Of a stretch of 6,209 bases of DNA, positions 1 to 6,209 are shown piece after piece. The DNA is from Myxococcaceae bacterium. GTDB lineage: Bacteria > Myxococcota > Myxococcia > Myxococcales > Myxococcaceae. Position 1 is the first letter of the stretch. Every line of letters begins with the position of its first letter. Under the pieces are notes generated by a model. It was not told where the DNA came from. It searched no databases and saw nothing but the letters and a program-made list of their open reading frames with translations. The position numbers and the translations under genes were made by a program. Location: assembly GCA_018262385.1 (NCBI GenBank), contig JAGSPQ010000234.1, positions 1-6,209 on the forward strand, read 5' to 3'.

Positions 1-204
1 CTTCTTCCCGTTGACCTGGAAGTCGGTGGTGCCGCCCAGCTGGTACCGGCTGCCGTCGAACATGATGTGCAGCGCCGAGTCGGGCACCGTGGTGTCCTCG
101 AGCTGGACGTCGTTGTCGCCGCTGCGACCGATGCTGGTGATCCGCTTGAGCAGATTGACGGTGCGGATTTTTCCGTCGGGGGTGCGGACGGTGAGACTGG
201 CCAT
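1..204 (-). CDS. FHA-domain protein, N-terminal part (3' end outside window); possibly a sigma-54-type regulator
   Basis: Sixty-eight residues are visible, starting MASLTVRTPDGK and running off the left edge. They make up most of a forkhead-associated domain, the phosphothreonine-binding fold. The conserved core is present: Gly26-Arg27 (SIGRS), an NDVQLED strand, Ser43-xx-His46 (the SxxH motif) and Asn65-Gly66 (VNGK). The ATG at 204 is fixed by a strong AAGGAG five bases upstream, which overlaps the TAA stop of the preceding gene. The gap to that stop is 9 bases, so it is surely cotranscribed with the kinase operon. FHA proteins read out Ser/Thr kinase signalling, so this is the natural reader or target of the kinase two genes upstream. 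In myxobacteria an N-terminal FHA domain starting this way is often followed by a sigma-54 AAA+ activator and an HTH. That part lies outside the window, so the full architecture is inference. The FHA call is firm. Confidence 0.85.
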   Translation of the reverse strand, partial: MASLTVRTPDGKIRTVNLLKRITSIGRSGDNDVQLEDTTVPDSALHIMFDGSRYQLGGTTDFQVNGKK

Positions 205-209
205 GACAA

Positions 210-215
210 CTCCTT
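210..215 (-). promoter_or_regulatory. Shine-Dalgarno of the FHA gene, overlapping the upstream stop codon
   Basis: On the minus strand AAGGAG is followed by TTGTC and the ATG of the FHA gene, a spacing of 5. Its first two bases are the last two of the TAA stop of the upstream gene. This is the most canonical ribosome binding site in the window and suggests efficient translation of the FHA protein from the operon mRNA. Confidence 0.8.
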
Positions 216-1188
216 AGAAACGCAGACTGACTCCGGCGCCGAGGCCGCCAGAGGTTGGAAACAGGAAGACTTTGGGGGCTTCGGGCTTAGGCGGGGTGGC
301 CGGCGCAGGCGCGTCGAGCCGCCGGGTCTCGACGGTGACCACCTCGTCCTTGTGCCGCCACAGCGCCTCCGCCGCGCCGATCGCGATCAGCGAATAGAAG
401 GCGATTCCGCTGGCGACCTTGGCGATCCCCCACGCGTCGCGCGAGTTCTTCAGGTCCGGAGGGATCCGCCGCACCGTCACCGTGAAGATCCCGTCGTCGG
501 GGTAGATCCGGTAGGGAACCTCGATCGTCTGGATGACGAACATCCGGTCGATCACGAGGTACGAGATGATGTTCAGCAGCCCGGCCGCCCCCTCGAGCGA
601 GGCGAACAGCACCCCCAGCCCGGTGCGCCCCTGCTGAAACTGGCCCGCTCCGAAGGGCACGAAGTTCACCAGCAGCGATCGCTTCTCCACCGTCCGCACC
701 GTCACTTCCCGGGCCTGCTCCTCGAGCCGGCGGCGCGCCTCTTCCGCCAGCAGCCGGGCCTTCTCGCGCTCGGCCGCTTCCCGGCGCAGCTGCTCCTCGC
801 GCAGCGCGAGCTGCTGGCGAATCAGGTTCAGGCTGTCGGCGTTCTTCCGCTTCACCTCCTCGAACAGCCGAATCGCCGGAGGAGGGTAGGCGAACGGATC
901 GAGCACATAGTCGGGGTTGAGCTGGAGCAGCGAATAGAAGTGCTTCTCGGCCGCGGGGGCCTCGCCGAGGTTGAAGGCCGACAGGCCGGCGTACTTGTGC
1001 AGCTCGACCCGCTGCGCCTCGTTGAAGTTCGCCACCTCCATCGCGTTGCGCGCGCGGGTCAGCGCCTCGCGGTAGTTGCCGACGTTGAAGTTCTGGCGAA
1101 CGATCTCCAGCTCGCGATCGGGCACGATCGCCTGCGCCGCGGCGGTGATCGACAGCAGCAGGCTGAGCAGCGCGGCCGCCCGGGTCAT
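214..1188 (-). CDS. Secreted/membrane TPR-like and coiled-coil protein with GAGQ motif
   Basis: A protein of 324 aa. Residues 1-20 (MTRAAALLSLLLSITAAAQA) form a Sec-type signal peptide. Residues 25-95 are helical and TPR-like, with a GNYREALTRARNAM helix pair and then a LGEAPAAEKHFYSLLQLNP repeat. A YPPPAIRLFEEVK turn leads to a highly charged Arg/Glu coiled coil at about 115-165. Residues 174-188 carry an NFVPFGAGQFQQGR motif, followed by a hydrophobic stretch at about 190-213 and another at about 254-275. The tail is proline-rich and ends GLGAGVSLRF, a glycine-rich strand with a terminal Phe. The ATG overlaps the kinase stop (ATGA) and has GGAAGG just upstream, so the two genes are translationally coupled. 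A much longer open frame upstream of this ATG (to 3120) is a shadow of the kinase gene. Function is unknown. A periplasm-facing partner or sensor for the kinase is inference from the operon. Confidence 0.85.
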   Translation of the reverse strand: MTRAAALLSLLLSITAAAQAIVPDRELEIVRQNFNVGNYREALTRARNAMEVANFNEAQRVELHKYAGLSAFNLGEAPAAEKHFYSLLQLNPDYVLDPFAYPPPAIRLFEEVKRKNADSLNLIRQQLALREEQLRREAAEREKARLLAEEARRRLEEQAREVTVRTVEKRSLLVNFVPFGAGQFQQGRTGLGVLFASLEGAAGLLNIISYLVIDRMFVIQTIEVPYRIYPDDGIFTVTVRRIPPDLKNSRDAWGIAKVASGIAFYSLIAIGAAEALWRHKDEVVTVETRRLDAPAPATPPKPEAPKVFLFPTSGGLGAGVSLRF

Positions 1189-3017
1189 CGCGCCTTCCGG
1201 TCGATGACCTGCGCCTTGCCCGCGATGATCGGCAGCGTGTCGCCCTGCAGCAGCTGCCCGTCCTGGGTGACCTCGTAGGTGACCAGGTGCCGCTGCTGCG
1301 CCGAGCCTTCCGGCGGCGTCTCGATCCGGAACGGCCTGGCCCGCGCCTGGCCCACCGTGCGCTGCTCGGCCCCGATCCGCACCGTCGCGTCGTCCGGGAA
1401 CCCCTCGAAGGTCACCAGCGACGGCTTGAGCGGAGGGTTGACCCAGATCTCGTTCGACCGCCCCGGCTGCACCTCGAGCTGGGTCGAACGGCCGGCCGGC
1501 TCGCAGTGCTCTTCGCAGCTGACGGTGAAGGTGTGCCGGCCCGCCGGCAGGTTGAGCTCGAACAAGGTCAGCTGGTCGCGGGTGCGCGCCGCGCCGTCCA
1601 CCGAGAGGTAGCCAAAGGGCCGGACCTTGACCGTCACCTTCACCAGCTCCTGGGCCGCGGGCAGCAGCGGCTTCTTCGGGTCGACGGGCTTGACCCCCAC
1701 CGGCTTGATCGGCTCGAGGCCCTTCGGATCGATCACCACCCGCGGTGGGTCCACCGGAACCGGCAGCTCGACCTTCACCGGCGGCGGAGGAGGGAACACC
1801 GAGGCCGCCAGCACCACGTCGGTCGGCAGGCGCACCAGCGGCGGGTGGAAGTCCTGCACCTCGCGCGCGACCGCCACCCCCTTCCACACTCCCATCGCGA
1901 CCACGAAGGCGGTCCCGGCCGCGAAGGCCCCCCGCATCAGCCGGCCCTGCCGCTGCGCCTTCGCCTTCGACGCCTTCAGCTGGGTCAGCAGCCCGAGCGC
2001 GAGGGTGTTGCCCGGGTCGAGGGCGAGCACGTGGTTCAGCGACGCCAGCGCCTTCGCCGAGCGCTTGTCGGCAATCAGCTGCTCGCTGCGCTTGAGCAGC
2101 GCCGTCGTCATCCGCGGGGTCAGCTCTTTGCGGTACTGCCCGGGGTTGGAGAAGAACCGCGGCAGCTCCTCGTGCACCCGGGTCAGGCCCAGATCGGCCA
2201 GGTAGGTGGCGAGCTTGTCCTTGAGCTTCCCCGCGTTGGTCAGCCGCTGGCTGGGCTGCCGCACCAGGCACATCGCGATGATGTCGGCCAGCTCGTCGCT
2301 GACCGTCGGCACCACCTGGCGGGGATCCTCGTAGGCGCAGTCGAGGATCTTCTTCAGCGTCGCGGTGGTGTTGGCGGCGGTGAACGGCAGCCGGCCGGTG
2401 GCGAACATGTAGAGCATCGTGCCCAGCGAGAACACGTCGGCTTCCGGGCCCGCCTCTTCGCCTTCGATGATCTCGGGCGCCATGTGGGCGGGCGAGCCGA
2501 CCAGCGCGCCGGTCATCGTCATCTTCTCGTCGCGGTCGAGGATCTTGGCGATCCCGAAGTCCATCAGCTTGAGCACTCCGTCGTCGCGGAGCATCACGTT
2601 CTCGGGCTTCAGGTCGCGGTGGATCACGCCGCTGTCGTGCGCGTGGCCGAGCGCCGAGGCGATCTCGTGCACCACCATCGCCGCCACCTCGGGCGGATCG
2701 AGCGACTCCTCGCTCAGGAACTGCCGCAGCGTCTTGCCCCGGATGTACTCGGTGACGATGTACGCGTCCTGATCGTCGGCGCCGGCGAAGTCGAACACCT
2801 CGAGGATGTTCGGGTGGTGCAGCCGGGCCACCGCCTTCGCCTCGCGCGCCAACCGCTTGCGCGACTCGTCCCGGCCGGCCAGGTGCGGGTGCAGCACCTT
2901 CACCGCCACCTCGCGGTCGAGCGCGGTGTCGAGGCCCTTGTAGACCACGCTCATGCCGCCCTGGCCCAGCTGCTCCAGGATCCGGTACCGACCAATCTGG
3001 CGGCCGACCAGGGACAT
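1185..3017 (-). CDS. Transmembrane Hanks-type Ser/Thr protein kinase with PEGA domain (Pkn4-like candidate)
   Basis: A protein of 610 aa. The kinase domain spans about residues 11-275 with all catalytic elements: glycine loop LGQGGMSVVYKG (17-28), VAVK Lys40, helix-C Glu59, HRDLKPEN (133-140, catalytic Asp135), DFG (153-155), an activation loop with Thr167 and Thr169, HMAPE (178-182) and DVFSLG Asp194. It should be active. A TPR-like helical pair (about 312-345) precedes one membrane helix (about 362-384). A proline-rich linker (391-450) leads to a periplasmic PEGA domain (about 458-527, with a Cys501-Cys505 pair) and a second beta-rich module (about 530-610). The start is certain: an in-frame TGA directly precedes the ATG. 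The nearest SD-like element, GGGAG, lies 13 bases away, too far, so translation probably depends on coupling to the mini-ORF that ends TGA-ATG. That mini-ORF resembles the start of phosphofructokinase, and M. xanthus Pkn4 is encoded with Pfk, so a Pkn4 relationship is plausible but unproven. Confidence 0.93.
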   Translation of the reverse strand: MSLVGRQIGRYRILEQLGQGGMSVVYKGLDTALDREVAVKVLHPHLAGRDESRKRLAREAKAVARLHHPNILEVFDFAGADDQDAYIVTEYIRGKTLRQFLSEESLDPPEVAAMVVHEIASALGHAHDSGVIHRDLKPENVMLRDDGVLKLMDFGIAKILDRDEKMTMTGALVGSPAHMAPEIIEGEEAGPEADVFSLGTMLYMFATGRLPFTAANTTATLKKILDCAYEDPRQVVPTVSDELADIIAMCLVRQPSQRLTNAGKLKDKLATYLADLGLTRVHEELPRFFSNPGQYRKELTPRMTTALLKRSEQLIADKRSAKALASLNHVLALDPGNTLALGLLTQLKASKAKAQRQGRLMRGAFAAGTAFVVAMGVWKGVAVAREVQDFHPPLVRLPTDVVLAASVFPPPPPVKVELPVPVDPPRVVIDPKGLEPIKPVGVKPVDPKKPLLPAAQELVKVTVKVRPFGYLSVDGAARTRDQLTLFELNLPAGRHTFTVSCEEHCEPAGRSTQLEVQPGRSNEIWVNPPLKPSLVTFEGFPDDATVRIGAEQRTVGQARARPFRIETPPEGSAQQRHLVTYEVTQDGQLLQGDTLPIIAGKAQVIDRKAR

Positions 3018-3062
3018 TCAGTCGCCGAAGCTCCCGCCGCCCGTCAGCACTCCCAGTCGCAT
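3018..3062 (-). pseudogene. Apparent remnant of a 6-phosphofructokinase gene: 14-codon ORF abutting the kinase start
   Basis: ATG at 3062 opens MRLGVLTGGGSFGD and then TGA at 3020-3018, immediately followed by the kinase ATG at 3017. Residues 1-10 match the conserved start of phosphofructokinases (M-R-[IVL]-G-V-L-T-G-G-G, normally followed by DCPGLNAVIR), and the match begins exactly at the initiator Met. A Shine-Dalgarno-like GAGGGAAG sits just upstream. From codon 11 the PFK similarity ends. SFGD may be the last codons of the old gene, which would mean an in-frame deletion of nearly all of pfk. Known biology: M. xanthus pfk and pkn4 form an operon, and Pkn4 phosphorylates and activates Pfk. 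What remains could serve only as a leader ORF delivering ribosomes to the kinase start by termination-reinitiation. The alternative is a chance ORF, which a ten-residue signature in this context makes unlikely but not impossible. Confidence 0.6.
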
Positions 3063-3258
3063 TCACTTCCCTCGCAGCGAGTCCAGAACACCAAGGCGCA
3101 GCCGTCACAGCGCCGGCCAAGGCTATGACATTGGCGTCGGGGAAAATAGCGCTTGAGTGACAGACCCGTCGGACTTTCTTCGAGGTCGGGTCGAGTCGTA
3201 CCCGCGCTTCATCGGCGGCAGCGCTGGCGCTAATCCTGCGCGTCGATCCGTCCCGGGT
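3063..3258 (-). other. Intergenic region upstream of the kinase operon (probable promoter region)
   Basis: This is non-coding space between the stop of the small TPR gene and the mini-ORF, both on the minus strand. It must hold the operon promoter unless transcription reads through from the TPR gene. It contains the only locally A/T-rich patch here (around 3141-3158, TATTTT on the minus strand), two TGACA copies (3126-3130 and 3158-3162, plus strand), a weak inverted repeat GACCCG/CGGGTC (3163-3168 and 3187-3192) and an 8-base palindrome CAGCGCTG. I could not place a convincing sigma-70 or sigma-54 promoter, and the inverted repeat has no U-tract, so no terminator is called. If the phosphofructokinase reading is right, this is the old pfk promoter. 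Confidence 0.45.
3066..3073 (-). promoter_or_regulatory. Shine-Dalgarno-like site of the mini-ORF, probably serving the kinase by coupling
   Basis: The minus strand reads GAGGGAAG then TGA and ATG (3062). The GAGG core lies 7 bases from the ATG, a normal spacing. It is the only well-placed ribosome binding site near the 5' end of the kinase operon, since the kinase ATG itself has only a GGGAG 13 bases away. Confidence 0.5.
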
Positions 3259-3726
3259 TCAACGCTTGCGGCTGGCGATCCGATCGAGCAGCCCGCTCAG
3301 CAGCAGCTCGGGAGTCTTCGGCACCGCTGCCGGCGGCGGGCGGTGAGGCGCCTGCGCCTGGATCAGCCCGAACAGCTCGGCGAGCCGTTCTTTGAGCAGC
3401 TCGCTGTCGGGCCTGGCGGCGAGCGCCTTGCGGTAGAGGGCGATCGCCCCCGCATGGTCTCCGCGCGCGGCCAGCACCTCGGCCTCGTCCAGCGCAGAGG
3501 CCCCGGTGCGCGGCGCCGAGGGATCAGGGACGAACCGGCTCTTGGCCGAGGTCAGCTCCGAGGGCTGGAGGTTCTCTTTGAGGTTGGCCAGCTTCTCGGC
3601 CAGCGACTTGTCTCCAGGGAACGCGGCGGTCAGCTGCTGGAACAGCGCCAGCGCGGTCGACAGCTCGCCGCGCCGCATCGCGCGATCCCCCTTGGCCTCC
3701 AACGTGTCGCGTTCGTCTTCAGTCAT
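3259..3726 (-). CDS. Small tetratricopeptide-repeat (TPR) protein
   Basis: A soluble protein of 155 aa with no signal peptide or membrane segment, so cytoplasmic. Two TPR-like helical hairpins are visible. The first spans about residues 8-41 (AKGDRAMRRGELSTALALFQ, with Gly13, Ala25, Phe29 and Pro37 at TPR positions). The second spans about 78-111 (ARGDHAGAIALYRKALAARP). A basic, disordered linker (about 55-76) separates them, and a Pro-rich segment leads to a final amphipathic helix, TPELLLSGLLDRIASRKR. The start at 3726 has AAGG four bases upstream. It lies on the same strand as, and 241 bases upstream of, the kinase start, and it diverges from the gene at 3743 over 16 bases. TPR proteins scaffold protein complexes, and in M. 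xanthus TPR proteins that bind several Ser/Thr kinases are known. Whether this one binds the neighbouring kinase is unknown. Confidence 0.85.
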   Translation of the reverse strand: MTEDERDTLEAKGDRAMRRGELSTALALFQQLTAAFPGDKSLAEKLANLKENLQPSELTSAKSRFVPDPSAPRTGASALDEAEVLAARGDHAGAIALYRKALAARPDSELLKERLAELFGLIQAQAPHRPPPAAVPKTPELLLSGLLDRIASRKR

Positions 3727-3742
3727 CTAACCTTCGTCCGTG
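3727..3742. promoter_or_regulatory. Ultra-short divergent intergenic spacer
   Basis: Only 16 bases separate the minus-strand ATG of the TPR gene from the plus-strand ATG at 3743 (13 if the GTG at 3740 is used). It carries the AAGG ribosome binding site of the TPR gene (minus strand) but no Shine-Dalgarno for the plus gene. It is too short to hold two promoters, so promoters must lie inside the opposite coding sequences or one gene is read from further away. Confidence 0.5.
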
Positions 3743-4417
3743 ATGCTCAGTGCGCTGTTGGTGCTGCTGTTGACCGCCGAGGGCGAGGGGCCGGCTGTTC
3801 CCGCCGAAGGCCTCGGCGCCCCGCTCAAGCAGGGCGGCTTCACCCTCAAGCCTCCGCGCGGCTTCCGGATGGCGCGAATGGATCTGTTCACTGGAACCCG
3901 GGTGGGGGCGATCGCCACCGCGCCCAACGCCCAGAGGTGGCTGGCGGCGGCGCTGGTGGACTCGGACAGCGAAGAGGCGGCCTCGATGCTGATCGGCGTG
4001 GTGGAAGCGCCGTTCGCGGTCGGCCCCGGCGCGCGCGACGAGCTGTCGGCGGCGGCGGTGAACCACTTCACCCACGAGCTGGGGCTGAAGCTGGCGATGG
4101 AGCGCGCCGAGCTGGTCGCCGGCCCCGCGCCCCACGTGCGGGTGCTCGGCTCGGTGCGGCAGGGAAGCCAGCTGCGCAAGATCCTGATCGCCGCGTTCCC
4201 CGGCGAGGCGCGCCACCTGGTGGTCACCTTCACCGCGCCCAGCGGCCGGTTCGAGTCGCTGGAGCAGGTGTTCGGCGACAGCCTCGACAGCGTGCGCAGC
4301 GAGGCCCCCTCGGGCGCAGCGGGGCGAACCCTGGCCTGGGCCGCGCTGGCGCTGGTCGGCTCGCTGCTCGCCGCGTCGATCGGGCTGTGGCGGCGGCGGG
4401 CGATCACTCGACGGTGA
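3743..4417 (+). CDS. Exported, C-terminally membrane-anchored protein of unknown function
   Basis: A protein of 224 aa from ATG 3743; an in-frame GTG directly before it (3740) would add one residue. A hydrophobic N-terminus, MLSALLVLLLTAEG, looks like a short signal peptide lacking the usual basic n-region. The central domain (about residues 32-187) is an alpha/beta segment beginning GFTLKPPRGFRMARMD and ending FGDSLDSVRSE. The opening 'F.L..P.GF' and the closing helix resemble PsbP/Mog1/DcrB-type folds, which is a tentative fold guess. Residues 197-216 form one membrane helix, followed by WRRRAITRR, so the domain should face the periplasm with a basic tail inside. It lacks the Cys of MYXO-CTERM sorting signals. 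No Shine-Dalgarno is visible, so initiation may be leaderless or weak. The gene ends 14 bases inside the convergent neighbour. Codon usage (G/C third positions) supports this frame. I do not recognise the gene. Confidence 0.8.
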   Translation: MLSALLVLLLTAEGEGPAVPAEGLGAPLKQGGFTLKPPRGFRMARMDLFTGTRVGAIATAPNAQRWLAAALVDSDSEEAASMLIGVVEAPFAVGPGARDELSAAAVNHFTHELGLKLAMERAELVAGPAPHVRVLGSVRQGSQLRKILIAAFPGEARHLVVTFTAPSGRFESLEQVFGDSLDSVRSEAPSGAAGRTLAWAALALVGSLLAASIGLWRRRAITRR

Positions 4418-4892
4418 CGGTGGTGGTCCCCAGCACGGTGCCGGCGCGAACCACGCTGATCGTCCACTTGCCCTTCTTCGACATGTTCTGCGATCGCCAG
4501 GTGCGGGCGCGCATCTCCTGGTCGAGCTTGACGTCGATCGTGCTGCGCACCGTGCCCTCGTGGGAGAACTGGAGCACCACGTCGTCGTAGTTGGAGCCCT
4601 TGGGCAGGAACCAGGTCATCCAGCCGTGGACGTTGGTGTTCAGCTTCACCGGCCCCTTCACCTCTTCGATGCACTCGAACCGGGTCGGGCTGTCCTTCGC
4701 GCCGTCGACCTTCAGGCAGGCCTTCAGCTCGACCAGGGTCGGCCCGCGGTCCTTGCCGTTGAAGTAGTAGTCGAGCACCCGGCGCACCTCGTCCGCCGAA
4801 GGCGGGGGCTGGGCGGGCGCGGCGGTGCCGGCGTCCTGCGCGAGCGCAAAGGTTGCGAGCAAAATGACGGCGGCGGCGGTGAAGCGGTGCAT
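4404..4892 (-). CDS. Secreted DUF2914-like protein of unknown function
   Basis: A protein of 162 aa from the ATG at 4892, chosen over an upstream TTG because GAGGGGG lies four bases before this ATG and a signal peptide follows directly ([18 protein letters not shown], likely cleaved before QD). After a low-complexity Ala/Pro segment (about 19-33) come a helical part (34-62), two cysteines (Cys59 and Cys74) that could form a disulfide in the periplasm, and a beta-rich C-terminal half (about 88-162) with [19 protein letters not shown] and [12 protein letters not shown]. The pattern of an aromatic strand, then R-T-W-x-S, then G-x-W-x-[IV]-x-V, then a final strand resembles DUF2914-type domains. 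This is pattern recognition, not a database hit. It is transcribed convergently with the gene at 3743 and divergently from lepA. Function is unknown; a periplasmic or outer-surface accessory protein is the reasonable guess. Confidence 0.82.
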   Translation of the reverse strand: MHRFTAAAVILLATFALAQDAGTAAPAQPPPSADEVRRVLDYYFNGKDRGPTLVELKACLKVDGAKDSPTRFECIEEVKGPVKLNTNVHGWMTWFLPKGSNYDDVVLQFSHEGTVRSTIDVKLDQEMRARTWRSQNMSKKGKWTISVVRAGTVLGTTTVTVE

Positions 4893-4945
4893 GTTTCCCC
4901 CTCGTACCAAGTGAGTTGCGCGAGGGTAGCGGGGTAAGGGGGTTA
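4893..4945. promoter_or_regulatory. Divergent promoter region between the DUF2914-like gene and lepA
   Basis: These 53 bases separate two divergent start codons. They contain the minus-strand GAGGGGG (4903-4897) for the secreted protein and a plus-strand AAGGGGG (4936-4942) three bases before the first lepA ATG. Promoters for both directions are expected here or in the adjacent 5' coding ends, but no clear -35/-10 pair is visible. If lepA starts at 4967 instead, the region extends to 4966. Confidence 0.5.

Positions 4946-6209
<1,264 letters not shown>

Noticed and set aside
67..1278. 403-codon plus-strand open frame over the FHA and TPR-coiled-coil genes
   Set aside because: It is a shadow ORF with biased composition. 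The minus-strand genes have signal peptide, motifs and ribosome binding sites.
1189..3120. Long minus-strand open frame extending the 324-aa protein upstream to a 968-aa reading frame
   Set aside because: It is out of phase with the kinase and yields Arg/Gly/Ala/Pro-rich sequence with no domain. The signal peptide and the SD at 1188 define the real start. The open frame reflects high GC content.
1287..3128. 613-codon plus-strand open frame antisense to the kinase
   Set aside because: The translation is Arg/His/Leu/Gly-rich shadow sequence, and the opposite strand encodes an unmistakable kinase.
3163..3192. Inverted repeat as a terminator of the small TPR gene
   Set aside because: The stem is 6 bp with an 18-base loop and no U-tract on the minus strand, so it is too weak for an intrinsic terminator.
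3180..3270. Possible tRNA, because of a GGTTCAAC T-loop-like string near 3256
   Set aside because: The flanking bases do not form a T-stem, and no acceptor, D or anticodon arms can be drawn.
3157..4590. 477-codon plus-strand open frame spanning several genes
   Set aside because: It crosses the TPR gene in antisense and the exported-protein gene in a wrong frame, with no recognisable domain and no ribosome binding site.

Overview
The window looks like chromosomal DNA of a member of the Myxococcota (myxobacteria). It is GC-rich, with strongly G/C-biased third codon positions. It carries a Hanks-type Ser/Thr kinase with a periplasmic PEGA domain, an FHA protein and several short lineage-restricted envelope proteins, and it has a LepA N-terminus ([11 protein letters not shown]...) of the kind I associate with that group. 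The taxonomic call is inference from gene content and style.

Layout. On the minus strand, read right to left, a small TPR protein gene (3726-3259) is followed by a 241-base gap and then a tight three-gene operon. The operon holds a membrane Ser/Thr kinase (3017-1185), a secreted/membrane TPR-coiled-coil protein (1188-214, ATGA overlap with the kinase) and an FHA-domain protein (204-1, 9 bases after the preceding stop, cut by the window edge). On the plus strand a signal-peptide plus C-terminal-anchor protein (3743-4417) diverges from the TPR gene across only 16 bases. Its 3' end overlaps by 14 bases, tail to tail, a secreted DUF2914-like protein on the minus strand (4892-4404). Finally lepA (elongation factor 4) starts at 4946 on the plus strand and runs off the right edge.

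Most notable observation. Directly in front of the kinase ATG is a 14-codon ORF with its own Shine-Dalgarno-like sequence, encoding MRLGVLTGGGSFGD and then TGA. Its first ten residues are the N-terminal signature of 6-phosphofructokinase (M-R-[IVL]-G-V-L-T-G-G-G), and its stop codon abuts the kinase start (TGA-ATG). In Myxococcus xanthus the kinase Pkn4 is encoded in a pfk-pkn4 operon and phosphorylates and activates phosphofructokinase. The simplest reading is that an ancestral pfk-kinase operon lost almost all of pfk by an in-frame internal deletion, leaving a scar that keeps the promoter, ribosome binding site and coupled stop/start. The kinase would then be an orphan Pkn4-like enzyme whose translation may depend on this mini-ORF.

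Working together. The kinase (cytoplasmic catalytic domain, one membrane helix, periplasmic PEGA region), the secreted/membrane TPR protein and the phosphothreonine-binding FHA protein look like one envelope-to-cytoplasm signalling unit. The link between this unit and the small TPR protein upstream is only positional. The lepA side of the window is housekeeping.
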